From positions 1-22,934 of the forward strand of contig NZ_JAIDEN010000029.1 of the NCBI RefSeq assembly GCF_029054785.1: DNA of 22,934 nt, given 5' to 3'. The number at the start of each line of letters is the position of its first letter. Position 1 is the first letter of the stretch. A program made the position numbers and the translations under genes. The notes under the pieces are model-generated. The model made no database searches and was not told the origin of the DNA. It was given only the letters and a program-made list of their open reading frames with translations. The stretch comes from Duncaniella sp. Lineage in GTDB: Bacteria > Bacteroidota > Bacteroidia > Bacteroidales > Muribaculaceae. This document shows, in pieces, positions 1 through 7,348 of the stretch.

Positions 1-38
1 TTATGTTTTGTTAACATATTCCTTGAAAATCTTTGGGT

Positions 39-46
39 TATATTTG
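39..46 (+). promoter_or_regulatory. Putative -7 promoter element for the TlpA-like gene
   Basis: TATATTTG matches the Bacteroidota -7 consensus TAnnTTTG exactly. No TTTG or TTG lies at the usual distance upstream (TTG at 23-25 is too close, TTTG at 7-10 too far), so the -33 element is weak or absent. Transcription would begin near 52, leaving a leader of only about a dozen bases before the ATG at 64. Confidence 0.5.
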
Positions 47-63
47 CAAAAAGTTAGTTTGCT

Positions 64-1299
64 ATGATGAAGCGTTTTTTTGTGCGATTGCAGGAGGCCT
101 GGCTGTTGGCCGGATGCCTGGGGAGGGCTTTGACGGGCGTTCCTAAGGTTGTGGTTCTGGTGGTGATTGTGATGCTGCTGGGCTGCTGGTCGGCTGCGGG
201 GAAGGATAATTTCTCGATGTCGGGGTCGCTTGTGGGGCTTGATAAGGATGATGTGCTGCTGATCGAGTATGTCACTTTCGAGCCTGACAGGAAGGTGGTG
301 CGCAAGCGGGTGCCTGTGCGCGAGGGGCGGTTTGAGTTTTCAACGTCGCTGAAAAATGCCTGGCTGGCGCAGCTGCGTCTGAAGTCTGTGCCGGAGAGGG
401 CTAACAAGGGGTTTTTCATTTATTTTGTGCCGGATGAGGAGCTGACTCTGCGTGGCGATCTGCGGGCCGGGGGCGAAAATCATAAGTTTGAGGTGGGCGG
501 AAGTGCCTATTATCAGGATCTGGCGCGTGTGAGGGAGTTTACGCGGCCATATCATGAGGAGTTTGCGGCTGCCGCACGGGCTTTCAGCGAGGGTACGGAT
601 GCCGGTGAGGATGGCGCTGTGCTGCTCAAGGAGCGGCTGCGGGCTGACAGAGAAATCGGGGAGCGATACGGGAGAGTCTGTGAGGCTTATGTGATGTCGC
701 ATCCGGAGAGCGAGGCGGCTTACAGTCTGGTGAACCTCAATGACAAGTGGGGGATCGCGGCGATCGAGAATATGGCGCCTGAGGTGCGCAATGGGCGGTT
801 CGCGCGTAAGATCGCCCAGGATCTGAAGGTGATGCAGATGATAGCTCTGAAGCGGATGGCGGCCAACAGCCGTCCGAAGTCGATGCTGGCTGAGGGGCGC
901 CAGATGCCTCCGTTCAGGCTGCGCACTCCTGAGGGGGGTGAGTTTTCGTCGGATTCGCTGAGGGGGAAGTATACGGTGTTGGATTTTTGGGGCTCGTGGT
1001 GCATCTGGTGTGTGCGCGGGATTCCGAAGATGAAGAAGTGTTACGAGCGTTATTCCGACAGGCTGAACATGGTGAGCATTGCCTGTTCGGATTCGGAAAA
1101 CGGCTGGCGAGGGGCGCTGAAAAAGCACCGGATGCCCTGGACGCAGGTCATAAGCGATGACCGCACGGTGGAGACGGCCTATAATGTCAGGTCTTATCCG
1201 ACGAAGGTGGTGATAGACCCCGACGGGAAAGTTCTGAGGGCTTTCAAGGGGGAAGGAGCGGATTTTTATGACTATATCGAGGAGTTACTTGGAGAATAA
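64..1299 (+). CDS. TlpA-like thioredoxin-fold lipoprotein with DUF4369-like N-terminal domain
   Basis: Predicted envelope thiol:disulfide oxidoreductase of 411 residues. A hydrophobic stretch at 29-39 ends in the lipobox LLGC, making Cys41 the likely lipidated residue. Residues about 49-150 resemble the beta-rich DUF4369 domain often fused to TlpA proteins in Bacteroidota, about 150-270 is a helical linker, and about 280-411 is the thioredoxin fold. The active site is WCIWC (Cys313, Cys316) and the cis-proline is Pro379 in YPT. The 28-residue charged region before the hydrophobic core is unusually long for a lipoprotein signal. A TTG at 130 would give a more normal signal peptide, but the ATG lies close to the promoter element, so I keep 64. 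The coding strand is rich in G (CTG, GTG, GCG codons), unlike the C-rich genes downstream. The substrate cannot be read from the sequence. Confidence 0.85.
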   Translation: MMKRFFVRLQEAWLLAGCLGRALTGVPKVVVLVVIVMLLGCWSAAGKDNFSMSGSLVGLDKDDVLLIEYVTFEPDRKVVRKRVPVREGRFEFSTSLKNAWLAQLRLKSVPERANKGFFIYFVPDEELTLRGDLRAGGENHKFEVGGSAYYQDLARVREFTRPYHEEFAAAARAFSEGTDAGEDGAVLLKERLRADREIGERYGRVCEAYVMSHPESEAAYSLVNLNDKWGIAAIENMAPEVRNGRFARKIAQDLKVMQMIALKRMAANSRPKSMLAEGRQMPPFRLRTPEGGEFSSDSLRGKYTVLDFWGSWCIWCVRGIPKMKKCYERYSDRLNMVSIACSDSENGWRGALKKHRMPWTQVISDDRTVETAYNVRSYPTKVVIDPDGKVLRAFKGEGADFYDYIEELLGE

Positions 1300-1320
1300 G
1301 GTGATTTTTGGGTAAATTTG
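1289..1320 (+). promoter_or_regulatory. Putative promoter of the rhamnosidase fusion gene
   Basis: TAAATTTG at 1313-1320 fits TAnnTTTG, and TTG at 1289-1291 sits 21 bases upstream in the -33 position. The -33 element overlaps the last codons of the preceding gene, so the rhamnosidase probably has its own transcript with a leader of about 95 bases. Confidence 0.5.
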
Positions 1321-1328
1321 CAGATTGG

Positions 1329-1386
1329 GAGATTGTTTGTCAGACAATCTCGCCGTGTGACAGCTTTTTATGGCCGGTCGACCGGC
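1329..1386 (+). promoter_or_regulatory. Leader hairpin and 14-base palindrome upstream of the rhamnosidase
   Basis: Two dyads lie between the promoter and the start codon. GAGATTGT (1329-1336) pairs with ACAATCTC (1344-1351) across a 7-base loop. GCCGGTCGACCGGC (1373-1386) is a perfect palindrome. Neither is followed by a T-run, so they do not look like a terminator. They could be an operator or an RNA leader structure; function is unknown. Confidence 0.4.
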
Positions 1387-1424
1387 TTACCTTAAATCTT
1401 CTTAAGTAACTTAACTGAGTCTTT

Positions 1425-4400
1425 ATGTTTTTAAAATCTCGTATAAATTCCGGGCGTTGCCTCATGGTGTTGCTTTCGGTTGTGATGGCGGTGTCCGGTG
1501 CCTCGGCGCGGGTAGAAGTAGGCGGTCTGCGGACCGAGAATCTTGACAATCCTCTTGGACTTGACGTGGCTGCGCCCAGGTTTTCGTGGCAGATGAATTC
1601 TGACAAGAAAAATGTCAGACAGAAGGCATATCGCATACTGGTAGCCTCCTCGCCTGAACTTTTGGAGCAGGACAAGGGCGATCTGTGGGATTCGGGCCGT
1701 GTCGGCTCGGCTGACCAGCTGTGGATCTCCTACGGCGGGAAGGCTCTGAAAAGCAATCAGCGCGGATGGTGGAAAGTCCGCGTCGAGACTGACAGAGACG
1801 GTTCGGCCTGGAGCACTCCCGCGAGCTTCGGCATCGGTCTGCTCGGCGAGACCCGCTGGGGCGGACGCTGGATAGGGCTTGAGAGGCTCATGCCCGGCGA
1901 GGAGCGGGGTCTGCACACGTGTCTTGCAGCCCGTCGGCTCAGAAGGGAATTCAAACTTGACAACAAGGAGATAAAGCGGGCCACGGCCTATGTGGCCGGT
2001 CTTGGCCTCTACCGCTTTTATGTCAACGGCCGGGAGGTCGGTGCGGAAGATCTGCTCAAACCGGCCCCGTCGGACTATCGTCGGACGGTCTATTACAATG
2101 CCTACGACATCACCGGGCTGATGGCCCCTGAGACGGCTGTCGGGATTGAGCTTGGCAATGGCCGCTACTTCCCGATGAGGCAGCACAAGCCATATAAGAT
2201 CCCGGTGTTCGGCCTGCCGAAATGCCGCGTTAACATCATCGTGGAGTATACTGACGGGACAAGCCGACGTCTGGTCAGCGACGAGAGCTGGCGTGTCAGC
2301 ACCGATGGCCCCGTGAGGTCAAACAACGAATATGACGGCGAGATCTATGACAGCCGCCTGGAGACCGCAGGATGGACTTCTGCCGGATTCGACGATTCGA
2401 AGTGGCTCAGAGCCGAGCGTGCGGAGGCTCCGATGGGGACTCTGCGCGGGCAGATGACTCCGGCCATGCGTGCCGGAAAGGGTGTGAAGCCGCTGAAGAT
2501 ATGGAGCCGCGGCGACACTGCGGTGGTGGATTTCGGTCAGAATATGGCCGGATGGGTCAGCTTTGTGCCCGACGGGGCCGCAGGCGATACCGTCAGAGTG
2601 GTCTATGCCGAGAAACTCGATGCAGACGGGCGCCTCTACCGCGCCAATCTCCGCGACGCACGTTCGGAGGATGTCTACGTGTGCCGCGGCGGCGAGGCTG
2701 AGCGCTGGAACCCGTCGTTTGTCTACCACGGCTTCAGATATGCGGAGATCACAGGGCTGAAAGATGTGGCTGAGGCCGCTCCTGAGGCAGTCCCTGTGGC
2801 CGATGAGATGGATCTGACGGGCTCATTCGAATGTTCGGACACAATATTAAACAAGGTGGTGCGCAATGCTTTCCACGGCATTCAGAGCAACTACAAGGGT
2901 ATGCCCGTCGACTGTCCGCAGCGCAACGAGCGTCAGCCCTGGCTGGGCGACCGCACGGTAGGCGCGCTGGGCGAGAGCTATCTGTTCGGCAACGAGCGAC
3001 TTTACAGCAAATGGATGCGCGACATCCGCGAATCGCAGCGAGAAGACGGCTGCATTCCCGATGTGGCCCCCGCGTTCTGGAACTACTATACCGACGATGT
3101 GACCTGGCCTGCGGCGCTGCCGTTTGTCTGCTCGATGTTGCAGCGTCAGTTCGGCAACAGCCGTCCGGCAGAGGAAAACTATCCGGCTATGGCCCTGTGG
3201 ATGCGCCACATCCTTACAGAATACAGCCGCGGCGGAATTGTCACCAAAGACAAATACGGCGACTGGTGTCTGCCTCCGGAGAGCCTTGAGCTGATCCACA
3301 GCAAGGATCCTGAACGCAAGACCGACGGCGCTCTTATAGCCACGGCCTACTCTATCGAATGTCTGCGTCTGCTGGGCGATTTTGCCCGCCGGCAGGGCCT
3401 GACAGCCGATGCCGCCGAGTGGGATTCGCTGCGCGGAAAGTCAGTCGAGGCGTTCAACTCGCGCTTTCTGACATGCCAGCGCGGGACATCGCCTGTGGCA
3501 GGCCATCCGCTCTACCCTGACAGCGTCTACTACGGCAACAACACGGCGACCGCCAATCTGCTGCCGATGGCCTTCGGGATCGTGCCTGACTCGCTGCGTG
3601 AGGAAGTGGCCAAGCAGGTTGTGGCCAATGTGATCACCCGCAACAACGGCCATGTGCCCTGCGGAGTGATCGGCATCTCCTGGCTGCTGCGCGGGCTGTC
3701 GGACAACGGATTTGCCGATGTGGCCTACCTGATAGCGACAAACAAGAGTTACCCCTCATGGGGATATATGACAGAAAACGGCGCTACGACCATCTGGGAA
3801 CTGTGGAACGGCGACAAGGCGGCACCGTCGATGAACAGCGGCAACCATGTGATGCTGCTTGGCGACCTGCTCCCCTGGTGTTTTGAGCGTCTCGGCGGTA
3901 TCGCACCCGGAGCCGACGGGTTCAGGACGATAGTGATGCGCCCCGATTTCGGAATCCAGGACTGCTCATGGGTCAAGGCAAGCCATCAGACACCTTACGG
4001 CACGGTCAGAAGCTCGTGGTGCAAGGATCTGAGGCAGCTGGAGTGGGATGTGGAGATTCCCTGCAACACTGAAGCCGAAGTCCATCTCCCTGACGGACGC
4101 GTGGAGCGTGTCGGGTCCGGACGCCATCATTTCAGCTCGGCGATACCTCCGACAGATACCCGCATTGCCGATGATGCCTTTCTCTATGAAGAAGCGGATT
4201 TCCCGCAGTGTCATGCCTCGACGATCGTCGAGCTTGAAGGGGGCGATCTTGTGGCCTCCTACTTCGGCGGACTCTATGAGCGCCATCCCGGAGTCTGCAT
4301 CTGGGTCAGCCGCAAGCCGAAGGGCTCTGACCGCTGGGAGAAACCGATCCTGGCAGCCGACGGCGTCTTCATGCCCGGCAGCGAGGATGCGCTGAAGGCA

Positions 4401-5249
4401 GGGATCGACAGTGCGAGCCATGAGGCAGCGCTTGGGCCGGTGAAGAGCTTTGGGGCTGAAGTCAGCGGACTGCGCAGGAAAGCCTGCTGGAATCCGGTGC
4501 TGATGGAGATGCCCGGCGGAGAACTGTGGCTCTTTTATAAGATCGGAACACGGGTGTCCGACTGGACCGGCTGGGTAGTCAAGTCGAAAGACGGAGGCCG
4601 CACCTGGGGTGTCCGCGAGGCTCTGCCCGAAGGCTTCTTAGGGCCGGTCAAGAACAAGCCGGAGATTGTCAATGGCCGTCTGATCTGCGCTTCAAGCACC
4701 GAGGGCGGCGGCTGGAAGCTCCATTTCGAGATCATGGATCTTGCGACAGGAGAGTGGAAATATGTAGGCCCGGTTGCCGCAGAGAAAGCCCCGCGGACCG
4801 AAAACGCGGCAGACATCAAGCCGATCGACTGCATCCAGCCTTCGATCCTGAGGCTGAAAGACGGGCGACTGAAGGTGTTGATGCGCACCCGCAACGGACG
4901 TCTGGCCGAGTCGGTGAGCGACGACGGGGGCGAGAGCTGGAGCACGGTGCGCCTGACCGATCTGCCCAACAACCAGTCAGGCACGGATGCCGTGACGCTG
5001 CGCGACGGACGCCATGTGCTCATCTACAATGACTTCTCGACTCTGCCCGGCACCAAGAAAGGACCGCGCACACCGCTGAGCATCGCAGTCAGCGACGACG
5101 GCGAGACCTGGCGTCATGAACTGACACTGGAAGACTCGCCGATCAGCCAGTATTCCTACCCGGCCATCATCCAGGGCCGTGACGGGAAAGTCCACTGCGT
5201 CTACACCTGGCGCCGTCAGCGTGTGGCCTACAAGAAACTGGATCTTTGA
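1425..5249 (+). CDS. Secreted GH78 alpha-L-rhamnosidase fused to a sialidase-like BNR propeller
   Basis: A 1274-residue exported enzyme with signal peptide 1 to about 28 (ends ASA). About 30-135 is an Ig-like rhamnosidase N-domain, 165-335 and 350-455 are beta domains, about 460-805 is the (alpha/alpha)6 catalytic barrel, and 810-890 is a C-terminal beta domain. The GH78 motif DCPQRNERQPWLGD spans 496-509; by family knowledge Glu502 is the likely general acid and Glu792 (in TIWELWNG) the general base. The inverting reaction releases terminal alpha-L-rhamnose from plant or bacterial glycans. Residues about 910-1274 form a BNR-type propeller with Asp-box motifs at about 1054, 1165 and 1223. It lacks the usual sialidase FRIP arginine motif and has QCHAST at 928-933 instead, so sialidase activity is doubtful. 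The rhamnosidase part is confident; the second domain's substrate is unknown. It is not next to a SusCD pair in the same transcript. Confidence 0.9.
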   Translation: MFLKSRINSGRCLMVLLSVVMAVSGASARVEVGGLRTENLDNPLGLDVAAPRFSWQMNSDKKNVRQKAYRILVASSPELLEQDKGDLWDSGRVGSADQLWISYGGKALKSNQRGWWKVRVETDRDGSAWSTPASFGIGLLGETRWGGRWIGLERLMPGEERGLHTCLAARRLRREFKLDNKEIKRATAYVAGLGLYRFYVNGREVGAEDLLKPAPSDYRRTVYYNAYDITGLMAPETAVGIELGNGRYFPMRQHKPYKIPVFGLPKCRVNIIVEYTDGTSRRLVSDESWRVSTDGPVRSNNEYDGEIYDSRLETAGWTSAGFDDSKWLRAERAEAPMGTLRGQMTPAMRAGKGVKPLKIWSRGDTAVVDFGQNMAGWVSFVPDGAAGDTVRVVYAEKLDADGRLYRANLRDARSEDVYVCRGGEAERWNPSFVYHGFRYAEITGLKDVAEAAPEAVPVADEMDLTGSFECSDTILNKVVRNAFHGIQSNYKGMPVDCPQRNERQPWLGDRTVGALGESYLFGNERLYSKWMRDIRESQREDGCIPDVAPAFWNYYTDDVTWPAALPFVCSMLQRQFGNSRPAEENYPAMALWMRHILTEYSRGGIVTKDKYGDWCLPPESLELIHSKDPERKTDGALIATAYSIECLRLLGDFARRQGLTADAAEWDSLRGKSVEAFNSRFLTCQRGTSPVAGHPLYPDSVYYGNNTATANLLPMAFGIVPDSLREEVAKQVVANVITRNNGHVPCGVIGISWLLRGLSDNGFADVAYLIATNKSYPSWGYMTENGATTIWELWNGDKAAPSMNSGNHVMLLGDLLPWCFERLGGIAPGADGFRTIVMRPDFGIQDCSWVKASHQTPYGTVRSSWCKDLRQLEWDVEIPCNTEAEVHLPDGRVERVGSGRHHFSSAIPPTDTRIADDAFLYEEADFPQCHASTIVELEGGDLVASYFGGLYERHPGVCIWVSRKPKGSDRWEKPILAADGVFMPGSEDALKAGIDSASHEAALGPVKSFGAEVSGLRRKACWNPVLMEMPGGELWLFYKIGTRVSDWTGWVVKSKDGGRTWGVREALPEGFLGPVKNKPEIVNGRLICASSTEGGGWKLHFEIMDLATGEWKYVGPVAAEKAPRTENAADIKPIDCIQPSILRLKDGRLKVLMRTRNGRLAESVSDDGGESWSTVRLTDLPNNQSGTDAVTLRDGRHVLIYNDFSTLPGTKKGPRTPLSIAVSDDGETWRHELTLEDSPISQYSYPAIIQGRDGKVHCVYTWRRQRVAYKKLDL

Positions 5250-5282
5250 TCTGCAAGCGGTCCCTGGATCTTTGATCCGCAA
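5238..5282 (+). repeat. Short direct repeat spanning the rhamnosidase stop codon
   Basis: CTGGATCTTTGATCTGCAA (5238-5256) recurs as CTGGATCTTTGATCCGCAA (5264-5282), with 18 of 19 bases identical and an offset of 26. The first copy holds the last three codons and the TGA stop, so the end of the gene appears to have been duplicated just downstream. Confidence 0.8.
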
Positions 5283-5296
5283 TCAGAGGAAACAGA

Positions 5297-5346
5297 AAAA
5301 CCTGCCATCACCGAGATTCATTGTCGAGTCGGTTATGGCAGGTTTT
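5297..5346. terminator. Bidirectional terminator between convergent genes
   Basis: AAAACCTGCCAT (5297-5308) pairs perfectly with ATGGCAGGTTTT (5335-5346), and an inner ACCGA/TCGGT stem (5310-5314, 5329-5333) extends it. Each strand ends in a T-run, so it can serve both the rhamnosidase (plus) and the thioredoxin lipoprotein gene (minus) that converge here. Confidence 0.85.
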
Positions 5347-5367
5347 GCTGTATCGTGTGAGAGGCGG

Positions 5368-5392
5368 GCCGGAGTCGCGATGTGGCTCCGGC
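5368..5392. other. Hairpin just past the thioredoxin stop codon
   Basis: GCCGGAG (5368-5374) pairs with CTCCGGC (5386-5392). There is no T-run on either side. It sits 8 bases beyond the minus-strand stop and may stabilise that transcript's 3' end; this is inference. Confidence 0.4.
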
Positions 5393-5399
5393 TGTGATG

Positions 5400-5837
5400 T
5401 CATTTGGGGAGGTAGGGGGTGAAAAAGTCGATGAACTGACTCTTTTCCATGAAACCTACGTTTGATTTGACGGTTCCGTCGGGGAGGAGGATGGTCACCT
5501 GCGGAATGGCGCTGACTTCGAAAAGACGGGCGAGTTCGGGCGAATTGTCCACGTCGACAGAGATGAAGATGGCTTTGCCGCGGTATTCATTGGCCGTCTC
5601 CTCGAAGATCGGGGCGAAGCGCTGGCAGGGGCCGCACCAGGTTGCGTTGAAGTCGATGACGGTCGGGAGGGTCTTGTCAGGAGTGATGGCCGTGACAGGA
5701 GCGGCTTGGGCCGGGGCTTCGACGGCTGTCGCCGGGTTTTCGCTGCCGTTCTGTGAGTCTTTGGCTGCGTTTGAGCAGGAGACCGCGCAGGCACCGAGGC
5801 CCAGGATGGCGGATAGAATGATGTGTCTGAATGTCAT
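5400..5837 (-). CDS. Thioredoxin-domain lipoprotein (CGPC)
   Basis: A 145-residue predicted envelope thioredoxin. I start at 5837 because the protein then begins MTFRH followed by a hydrophobic signal and the lipobox LGAC (Cys17; Cys21 in VSC is the alternative). The longer frame back to 5891 puts 18 charged residues ahead of the signal and runs into the malate dehydrogenase terminator. A low-complexity Ala/Pro/Glu linker covers about 22-55, then comes a complete thioredoxin fold with WCGPC (Cys68, Cys71) and cis-Pro112. No acidic residues follow either Cys, so it is probably periplasm-facing. It lies 156 bases downstream of malate dehydrogenase on the same strand but beyond that gene's terminator. 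No clear TAnnTTTG is visible upstream, so it may depend on read-through or an unrecognised promoter. Client proteins are unknown. Confidence 0.85.
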   Translation of the reverse strand: MTFRHIILSAILGLGACAVSCSNAAKDSQNGSENPATAVEAPAQAAPVTAITPDKTLPTVIDFNATWCGPCQRFAPIFEETANEYRGKAIFISVDVDNSPELARLFEVSAIPQVTILLPDGTVKSNVGFMEKSQFIDFFTPYLPK

Positions 5838-5859
5838 GGTAAAATTGTATTTGTGTCTG

Positions 5860-5926
5860 AAAAAAAGACCCGCACTTCTGCGGCTCGGCAAGGAGTCTGG
5901 ACTCCTGCGGGCTGAGAAGTGCGGGT
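5860..5926 (-). terminator. Rho-independent terminator of malate dehydrogenase
   Basis: ACCCGCACTTCT (5868-5879) pairs perfectly with AGAAGTGCGGGT (5915-5926). The enclosed AGGAGTC/GACTCCT adds an inner stem. On the minus strand the stem is followed by seven T (5866-5860). The position, about 70 bases after the mdh stop, fits. Confidence 0.8.
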
Positions 5927-5939
5927 TGTCAGTTTGTCC

Positions 5940-5963
5940 GGAGGGTATTATTAAACACCCTCC
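5940..5963 (-). other. Additional hairpin between malate dehydrogenase and its terminator
   Basis: GGAGGGT (5940-5946) pairs with ACCCTCC (5957-5963) around an AT-rich 10-base loop, about 30 bases after the mdh stop. No T-run follows. It may protect the 3' end of an abundant mRNA; this is inference. Confidence 0.4.
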
Positions 5964-5993
5964 TAACAGGCTGTCAGTCTTTCAGAAGGCTGA

Positions 5994-6929
5994 TCAGAGT
6001 ACGCCTGCGAGAGCTGCGTTTGTCTTGTGAACTGCTTCCGCACTCTTGTGGAAGAGGTCTTTTTCTTCAGCGTTGAGGTCGAATTCAACGATCTTTTCGA
6101 TGCCGTCCTTGCCGAGGATACAGGGAACGCCGATGCAGAGATCCTTTTCGCCGTATTCGCCGTCGAGAAGAGCCGAGCAGCTGATGAGTTTCTTTTCGTT
6201 GTGGAGGACAGCCTTGACCACCTGTGCTCCAGCCGCACCGGGAGCATACCATGCAGATGTGCCGAGGAGCTTGGTGAGAGTGGCACCGCCGACCATAGTG
6301 TCAGCCGCGATCTTGGCGAGCTGTTCTGCGGGGAGGTAGTTTGAAGCGGGAACGCCGCGGTAGGCAGCATAGCGCACGAGGGGAATCATAGTGGTGTCGC
6401 CGTGGCCGCCGATCACGATGCCTTCGATTTCATTGGGGTTGGCGTTGAGGCCGAGAGAGAGATAGTATTTGAAGCGGGCGCTGTCAAGAGCACCGCCCAT
6501 GCCGATGATACGGTTTTTGGGAAGACCGCTTACCTTGTGGATAAGGTAGGTCATGGTGTCCATCGGGTTGGAGATGCAGACGATGATTGCGTTGGGAGAG
6601 TGTTTGAGGAGCTGGTCGGTCACAGACTTCACGATTCCGGCGTTGACACCGATGAGCTCTTCGCGAGTCATGCCCGGCTTGCGGGGGATGCCTGAGGTTA
6701 TGACAACCACATCAGAACCTGCGGTCATTTCGTAATCGTTGGTGACACCGGTCAGACGGGTGTTGATGTTGAGAATGTTTGCGGTCTGCATGATGTCCAT
6801 GGCCTTGCCTTCAGCCACACCTTCTTTGATGTCGAGAAGAACCACTTCGTCAGCAATGCCCTGCTTTACGATCACGTCAGCGCAAGTAGCGCCTACGTTA
6901 CCGGCGCCTACAACTGTAACCTTTGACAT
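5994..6929 (-). CDS. mdh: Malate dehydrogenase (NAD-dependent, LDH-like type)
   Basis: A 311-residue cytoplasmic enzyme interconverting malate and oxaloacetate with NAD(H). In Bacteroidota it works in the reductive branch from oxaloacetate to fumarate and succinate. The Rossmann NAD-binding motif GAGNVGA is at 8-14. The substrate loop IPRKPGMTR holds Arg83 and Arg89; an Arg rather than Gln at the first position indicates malate, not lactate, specificity. NPMD is at 121-124. The catalytic pair is Asp149 and His176 (GGHGD), and Arg152 binds the substrate carboxylate. Length is typical. It is transcribed alone or leads into the small thioredoxin lipoprotein gene, with a strong terminator between them. 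Codon use is strongly C-biased on the coding strand, as expected of a highly expressed gene. Confidence 0.97.
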   Translation of the reverse strand: MSKVTVVGAGNVGATCADVIVKQGIADEVVLLDIKEGVAEGKAMDIMQTANILNINTRLTGVTNDYEMTAGSDVVVITSGIPRKPGMTREELIGVNAGIVKSVTDQLLKHSPNAIIVCISNPMDTMTYLIHKVSGLPKNRIIGMGGALDSARFKYYLSLGLNANPNEIEGIVIGGHGDTTMIPLVRYAAYRGVPASNYLPAEQLAKIAADTMVGGATLTKLLGTSAWYAPGAAGAQVVKAVLHNEKKLISCSALLDGEYGEKDLCIGVPCILGKDGIEKIVEFDLNAEEKDLFHKSAEAVHKTNAALAGVL

Positions 6930-6997
6930 AAGAAATTGATTTTTGGAAATTTATAGAATTGAATGATAAAAATTGGCGTTTGGAAAATTATCCATTG

Positions 6998-7030
6998 CAA
7001 ATATACGGAAAAGATTTTGACCCGCGACAA
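6998..7030 (-). promoter_or_regulatory. Putative promoter of malate dehydrogenase
   Basis: On the minus strand TATATTTG (7005-6998) matches TAnnTTTG exactly, and TTG (7030-7028) lies 22 bases upstream. The leader to the ATG at 6929 is about 60 bases. Confidence 0.6.
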
Positions 7031-7117
7031 TAAATTGGCGAAAAATTTCTTTAATCCGATTCTGAAGCCAAAAGCCCGGCGCGAAACATATTTTAGGATC
7101 ATGTTATATAGATATAG

Positions 7118-7155
7118 GTGTTAATTTTAAGCCTTATGTGTTAAATGGGCGTTAA
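7118..7155 (+). promoter_or_regulatory. Three helically phased GYGTTAA repeats, candidate operator
   Basis: The divergent gap 6930-7348 is 419 bases and contains no gene. Besides the two promoters it holds GTGTTAA at 7118-7124 and 7138-7144 and GCGTTAA at 7149-7155. Start-to-start spacing is 20 and 11 bases, about two turns and one turn of the helix. They lie roughly 80-115 bases upstream of the SusC -33 element. A related AGTGTGT pair occurs at 7177 and 7200. This is the kind of spacing a response regulator or other activator would use; the binding protein is unknown. Confidence 0.35.
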
Positions 7156-7231
7156 AAGGTGTCATTTTGTCGAGAAAGTGTGTCCTGACGTTCATATTTA
7201 GTGTGTTTTAATAGCTTTTTTTAAGCAAAAG

Positions 7232-7263
7232 TTTGTTTAATAAAAATATGTCACCTATATTTG
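7232..7263 (+). promoter_or_regulatory. Promoter of the SusC operon
   Basis: TTTG at 7232-7235 (-33) and TATATTTG at 7256-7263 (-7) with a 20-base spacer match the Bacteroidota sigma-ABfr consensus in both elements. Transcription should start near 7270, giving an AT-rich leader of about 80 bases that contains a weak TGTCC/GGACA dyad (7277-7281, 7295-7299). Confidence 0.75.
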
Positions 7264-7348
7264 CATTGTCGCTGTTTGTCCGATTTGAAAGGTTGGACAT
7301 ACCTACATGAAAAATAAACCAATCAAGTAATTTAACCTTATCGAAAGT

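Noticed and set aside
112..117. LAGC (Cys18) as the lipobox of the TlpA-like protein
   Set aside because: The residues before it contain Arg, Gln and Glu and do not form a hydrophobic core; LLGC at Cys41 follows a proper core.
340..1128. Minus-strand open frame opposite the TlpA-like gene
   Set aside because: The composition is His/Arg/Leu/Pro-rich, typical of a shadow frame, and the plus strand encodes a clear thioredoxin fold.
4137..5249. Naming the propeller domain a GH33 exo-sialidase
   Set aside because: The FRIP arginine motif is absent, so only sialidase-like fold can be claimed.
5838..5891. Extended N-terminus of the small thioredoxin lipoprotein (start at 5891)
   Set aside because: The 18 extra residues precede a perfectly good lipoprotein signal and overlap the mdh terminator stem.
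5994..6929. Lactate dehydrogenase for the LDH-fold protein
   Set aside because: Arg83 in the substrate loop indicates malate/oxaloacetate specificity; lactate enzymes carry Gln there.
7134..7146. TTATGTGTTAAAT resembling the right arm of a XerCD dif site, near the composition change
   Set aside because: No matching left arm lies 6 bases upstream, and the string overlaps the repeated GYGTTAA motif; on its own it is not a dif site.
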